From CADCVW01 sp964251385 (lineage in GTDB: Bacteria; Pseudomonadota; Alphaproteobacteria; Sphingomonadales; Sphingomonadaceae): a stretch of 64,000 nt of DNA. This document shows positions 60,810 to 64,000 of the stretch, piece after piece. Each line of letters opens with the position of its first letter. The stretch's first letter is position 1. The stretch covers positions 496,001 to 560,000 of the forward strand of contig CAXUJK010000002.1 in assembly GCA_964251385.1 (NCBI GenBank). The letters are read 5' to 3'. Under the pieces are notes generated by a model. The model saw only the letters and a program-made list of their open reading frames with translations. It had not been told where the DNA came from and ran no database searches. A program made the translations under genes and the position numbers.

Positions 60810-61595
60810 TCAGCGCGGTCCCATCCGGATCCCGCCATCGAGCCGCACATCCTCGCCGTTCAGATAGCTGTTTTCAATCATCTGCAATGCGAGCTTGGCA
60901 TATTCCTCTGCTCGCCCGAGCCGTTTGGGAAACGGGACTGCGGCCGAAAGCGCATCACGAACAGGCTGGCTCGCAGCGGCCATCATCGGCGTGTCAAAAA
61001 TGCCAGGAAGGATGGTGTTGACGCGAATGCCCACAACGGAGAGGTCGCGCGCGATCGGCAGCGTCATGCCAACGATGCCGGCCTTCGAAGCCGAATAGGC
61101 GGCTTGACCGATCTGCCCATCCTCCGCGGCGACCGATGCCGTGTTGACGATCGCGCCGCGCTCGTCATCGATGGGTTCCAGCGTCAGCATCCCGGCGGCC
61201 GACTTGGCGATGCAACGGAAAGTCCCGACAAGGTTGATTTGGACCACCCAGTTAAACGCATCCGCCTGGAAATGCTGGATCGTGCCGTCCTTGGCACGGT
61301 TCGCCGTTTTGAAGGCGTTGCCGGTGCCGGCGCAGTTCACCAAGATCCGTTCCTGACCATTGGCGGCGCGCGCTGCCGCAAAGCCAGCGTCAACCGACTC
61401 GTCCGAGCTCACGTCCACCTTGCAGTAGACGCCGCCCAGTTCGCGCGCGAGCGCCTCACCCTTGTCCTGCTGCAGGTCGAACAGCGCCACCTTGACGCCT
61501 TGCGCTCCCAGCGCACGTGCAGTGGCTTCACCGAGGCCCGAGGCCCCTCCCGTGATCACCGCCGAGATCGAGTCATCCAACTTCATCATCTTCAT
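60810..61595 (-). CDS. short-chain dehydrogenase (3-hydroxyacyl-CoA dehydrogenase type 2-like)
   Basis: An SDR of about 261 residues. VITGGASGLGEATA binds NAD; the catalytic tetrad is Ser in VNTASVAAEDG and YSASK in QIGQAAYSASKAG. The overall resemblance, including DRLGRAEEYAKLALQMIENSYLNGEDVRLDGG, (approximately) is to HSD10-type 3-hydroxyacyl-CoA dehydrogenases that act on branched acyl-CoAs. Start ATG 61595; ATG 61589 is an alternative. It lies 33 bases after the thiolase gene on the same strand, followed by the racemase-like gene. Confidence 0.87.
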   Translation of the reverse strand: MKMMKLDDSISAVITGGASGLGEATARALGAQGVKVALFDLQQDKGEALARELGGVYCKVDVSSDESVDAGFAAARAANGQERILVNCAGTGNAFKTANRAKDGTIQHFQADAFNWVVQINLVGTFRCIAKSAAGMLTLEPIDDERGAIVNTASVAAEDGQIGQAAYSASKAGIVGMTLPIARDLSVVGIRVNTILPGIFDTPMMAAASQPVRDALSAAVPFPKRLGRAEEYAKLALQMIENSYLNGEDVRLDGGIRMGPR

Positions 61596-61628
61596 CCCAA
61601 ACAGACCTGTGCGGCGGTTTCCCGCCAA

Positions 61629-62885
61629 TTATGGCAACCGTTCGATGATGATCGCCGGGGCCATACCTCCGCCCGCGCACATCGTGACCAGACCGTAGCG
61701 GCCGCCGGTCCGCTCCAGCTCGTCGAGCACGGTACCGACCAGAATCGCGCCGGTCGCGCCGATCGGATGGCCGAGCGCAATGGCGCCGCCATTTACGTTG
61801 ACCTTGGCTCGATCGAGCTCGAGATCGCGGATGAATTTTTCGGCGACGACGGCGAACGCTTCGTTGATCTCCCAGAGATCGATATCTTCCTTGGTCAATC
61901 CTGCCTTCGCCAGAACCTTCTTTGCAGCCGGTACGGGGGCGTTGAGCATCAAAGTAGGATCGTCACCCATATTGGCCATTGCGACGACCCGCGCACGCGG
62001 CTTAAGCCCGTTTCGTTCCGCATACTCACGCGACGCAAGCAGCACTGCGGCGGCGCCGTCGACCACTCCGGAGGAGTTGCCGGCATGATGGACATGCGTA
62101 ATCTTGAGGTCGGGATAACGCCGGCTGATCTGCTTGCGATAGGTCGTTCCCTTGGCGTCGAGCGGGTAGTCCGCCAGCTTGTCGAAGGAGAGCTTCAGGC
62201 CGGCAAGGCCTTCCGCCGTCGTTTCCGGGCGGGGATATTCGTCATGCTTCAGCACGGTCTGGCCATCGTCATCCACCACCGGCACGATCGACTTGTCGAA
62301 ACGACCCTCGCTGATGGCGACCTGGGCGCGGCGCTGGCTTTCAAGACCAAAGGCGTCGAGTTCCTCGCGTGTGATGCCCTCAAGGCTAGCAATGGCGTCG
62401 CCACAAATGCCCTGGTTCGACTGCGGGTGGCGCGCGTCGAGCCGCTCATTACCGCTGCCGATGTCGAAGACGGTCAGCCCCGCGGCGCGTTCCTCGGCCA
62501 TCATCGCGTTGGTGAGCGACATCATCTCGGTGCCTCCGGCGATCACGAGATCTTCCATTCCGCTCATAACCTGCGCTGCGGCCAGGTTCACAGCCGTTAC
62601 GCCACCGCCACAGAAGCGATCGAGCGTCGTCCCGGACGCCTTTACGTCATACCCCGCGTCGAGCGCGGCCATGCGCCCCAGGTCACCCCCTTGCTTGCCC
62701 TTCTGCATCGACGTCGACCAAATGATGTCGTCGACGTCGGCGGTCGTCAAACTGTTTCGCTCGGCGAGCGCCTTCAGCACAGTCGCGGCAAGATGCTGCG
62801 GGTGCAGTTTGGCCAGCGCACCCTTGTCCGCCTTTCCTATTCCGCGGGGGGTGCGAACTGCATCGATGATAAGCGCTTCGGCCAT
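61629..62885 (-). CDS. acetyl-CoA acyltransferase (thiolase II, FadA-like)
   Basis: A degradative thiolase of 418 residues. The nucleophile is Cys92 in LDRFCGGGVTAVNLA, with INEAFAVVAEKF and GGAIALGHPIGATGAI containing the active His, and the second Cys in VTMCAGGGMAPA. Complete. It would release acetyl- or propionyl-CoA in beta-oxidation. ATG 62885 follows AGGATT (GAGG upstream). It is in an operon with the SDR and racemase-like genes and lies 46 bases after the acyl-CoA dehydrogenase gene. Confidence 0.93.
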   Translation of the reverse strand: MAEALIIDAVRTPRGIGKADKGALAKLHPQHLAATVLKALAERNSLTTADVDDIIWSTSMQKGKQGGDLGRMAALDAGYDVKASGTTLDRFCGGGVTAVNLAAAQVMSGMEDLVIAGGTEMMSLTNAMMAEERAAGLTVFDIGSGNERLDARHPQSNQGICGDAIASLEGITREELDAFGLESQRRAQVAISEGRFDKSIVPVVDDDGQTVLKHDEYPRPETTAEGLAGLKLSFDKLADYPLDAKGTTYRKQISRRYPDLKITHVHHAGNSSGVVDGAAAVLLASREYAERNGLKPRARVVAMANMGDDPTLMLNAPVPAAKKVLAKAGLTKEDIDLWEINEAFAVVAEKFIRDLELDRAKVNVNGGAIALGHPIGATGAILVGTVLDELERTGGRYGLVTMCAGGGMAPAIIIERLP

Positions 62886-62931
62886 AGTCAATCCTCTTGA
62901 GGTGCAGCGCCGGTCGCGCGCGGTTTGATGC

Positions 62932-64000
62932 TCAGTTATTCTGCGCGGCGGAGAATGGCAGGTTCTTGTCCGGACGCATGTCACCAGGCAGGCCCAGAAC
63001 GCGCTCGGCGATGATGTTGCGCAGGATCTCGTCGGTGCCGCCGGCGATCCGAAAACCTGCCGACCACACATAGCTCTCCTGCCATCGGCTCAACGCGCTA
63101 TCATCCGGATCGACGATGAAGCCCTCGTTCTGCAGGAGATCGAGCGCAAAGGCGGCGGTATCCTGCATGGTCTTGGCAACGACGACCTTCGAAATCGACG
63201 ACTCCGCGCCCGGCGCCTCGCCACGGGAAAGCGCTGAAAGGGCACGGAGCTGCGTCAGCCGAGTCCCCTCGTCCGCGATATAGGTTGCGGCGATCCGCTC
63301 GCGTACGTGCGTTTGCGCGATTGCAGCTCCCTTGCCCGTACTGATCGAGCGAGCGAGCGCGATGAGGTCAACATAGCCTGGCGAGTGGCTCGGCTTGCCG
63401 CCGACTGCCAGCCGCTCGTTCATAAGCGTCGTTAGCGCGACCTTCCAACCATTGCCCTCCGCTCCAAGCCGATGGCTATCGGGGATCCGGACGCCGCTCA
63501 GAAAGACTTCGTTGAAGTCAGCTTGACCCGACATCTGCCGGAGCGGTCGCACATCGACCCCTTGTGCACGCATGTCGACGATAAACATCGTGAGCCCCTG
63601 ATGTTTGGGCTGCGACGGGTCTGTGCGACAGAGCAGGATGCCGAAGTCGGCGAGATGAGCGTGCGTGCTCCAGACCTTTTGGCCGTCTACGACCCACTCG
63701 TCGCCATCGCGTACCGCACGAGTTCGAACGCCGGCCAGATCAGAGCCGGCGCCAGGCTCGGAGAAGAGCTGGCACCACACCTCATCGCCACGCAGCGCCG
63801 GCGGCAGATAGCGGCCGACCACGCCCGCCGAGCCATGAGTCGTCACCGTCGGCAGGCACATGCCAAAGCCAATGGTGTAGAGCGTGGTCGGCGCGTGGAA
63901 GCGCGCTTCCTCCTGATGGTAGATGATCTGGTGCATCGGACTTAGACCCTGGCCGCTCACCGCCTCGTCCCAGCTGATCGCCACATAACCGGCGGCAAAC
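62932..64000 (-). CDS. acyl-CoA dehydrogenase (partial; extends past the window)
   Basis: A FAD enzyme of the acyl-CoA dehydrogenase family, missing its N-terminus beyond base 64000. Visible from GYVAISWDEAV on: QLFSEPGAGSDLAGVRTRA and DGDEWVVDGQKVWSTHAHLADF are the first dehydrogenase signatures, the middle and C-terminal helical domains follow, ending with GTDEILRNIIAERVLGLPGDM. About 356 residues in the window. It starts the beta-oxidation round continued by the dehydratase, SDR and thiolase genes. Confidence 0.9.
   Translation of the reverse strand, partial: FAAGYVAISWDEAVSGQGLSPMHQIIYHQEEARFHAPTTLYTIGFGMCLPTVTTHGSAGVVGRYLPPALRGDEVWCQLFSEPGAGSDLAGVRTRAVRDGDEWVVDGQKVWSTHAHLADFGILLCRTDPSQPKHQGLTMFIVDMRAQGVDVRPLRQMSGQADFNEVFLSGVRIPDSHRLGAEGNGWKVALTTLMNERLAVGGKPSHSPGYVDLIALARSISTGKGAAIAQTHVRERIAATYIADEGTRLTQLRALSALSRGEAPGAESSISKVVVAKTMQDTAAFALDLLQNEGFIVDPDDSALSRWQESYVWSAGFRIAGGTDEILRNIIAERVLGLPGDMRPDKNLPFSAAQNN

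Noticed and set aside
60735..62900. A 721-codon open frame on the plus strand
   Set aside because: It lies antisense to the racemase, SDR and thiolase genes, whose motifs are complete. It has no recognisable domain and is a high-GC shadow.

Overview
The window looks like a chromosomal segment of a high-GC alphaproteobacterium, most likely a sphingomonad (Sphingomonas or a close relative). I infer this from the family-level character of the proteins, the complete Entner-Doudoroff operon, frequent GTG starts, tight 1-14 bp gene overlaps, a large TonB-dependent receptor, and several families of intergenic palindromes of the kind I associate with sphingomonads. No rRNA, integrase, intact transposase or CRISPR array is visible. 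One tRNA gene (Gly, anticodon TCC) is present.

Positions 1-41,200 read as conserved core. In order: a prepilin peptidase, a sugar epimerase and a glycosyltransferase; a methionine block (metC-like gene divergent from metX-metB, with a SAM-riboswitch-like RNA leader before metX); the zwf-pgl-edd-eda operon followed by a DUF2236 oxygenase whose reading frame runs into tRNA-Gly; the two-gene NHEJ system ku-ligD; membrane methyltransferase, DUF1294, PilZ, gshA and rsmE; ubiA-pmbA-cysQ; a CoA-binding protein and Mrp; hflK-hflC-degP; a thioesterase, an M1 aminopeptidase, queF and a CAP protein; an FeS-containing photolyase with a sulfurtransferase; and a minus-strand operon folA-ribF-ileS-lspA-lipoprotein. 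Several palindromic repeats sit in this part. One is a perfect 29-bp-arm palindrome inside the ileS reading frame.

At about 41,199 the core stops abruptly: thyA survives only as its last 90 codons. Positions 41,200-46,600 are a scarred zone with an ArsR regulator and an unknown partner gene, an IS110-like remnant, a deletion junction joining the start of an alcohol dehydrogenase to the end of an acyl-CoA ligase, an intact SCP-x-type thiolase, and a nitronate monooxygenase pseudogene.

Positions 46,600-64,000 are an accessory catabolic cluster: hot-dog dehydratase, TonB receptor, an Ltp2-like thiolase fold with a DUF35 partner, GMC alcohol oxidase/dehydrogenase, acyl-CoA ligase, CitE-like lyase, LacI regulator, aldehyde dehydrogenase, CaiB/BaiF transferase or racemase, SDR, thiolase and acyl-CoA dehydrogenase. 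Together these could import a hydrophobic alcohol, oxidise it to aldehyde and acid, activate it as a CoA thioester and shorten it by beta-oxidation and perhaps retro-aldol cleavage. The substrate cannot be read from the sequence. Two matching LacI-type operators (54,149-54,163 and 57,922-57,935) tie the oxidation and activation genes to the resident LacI protein.
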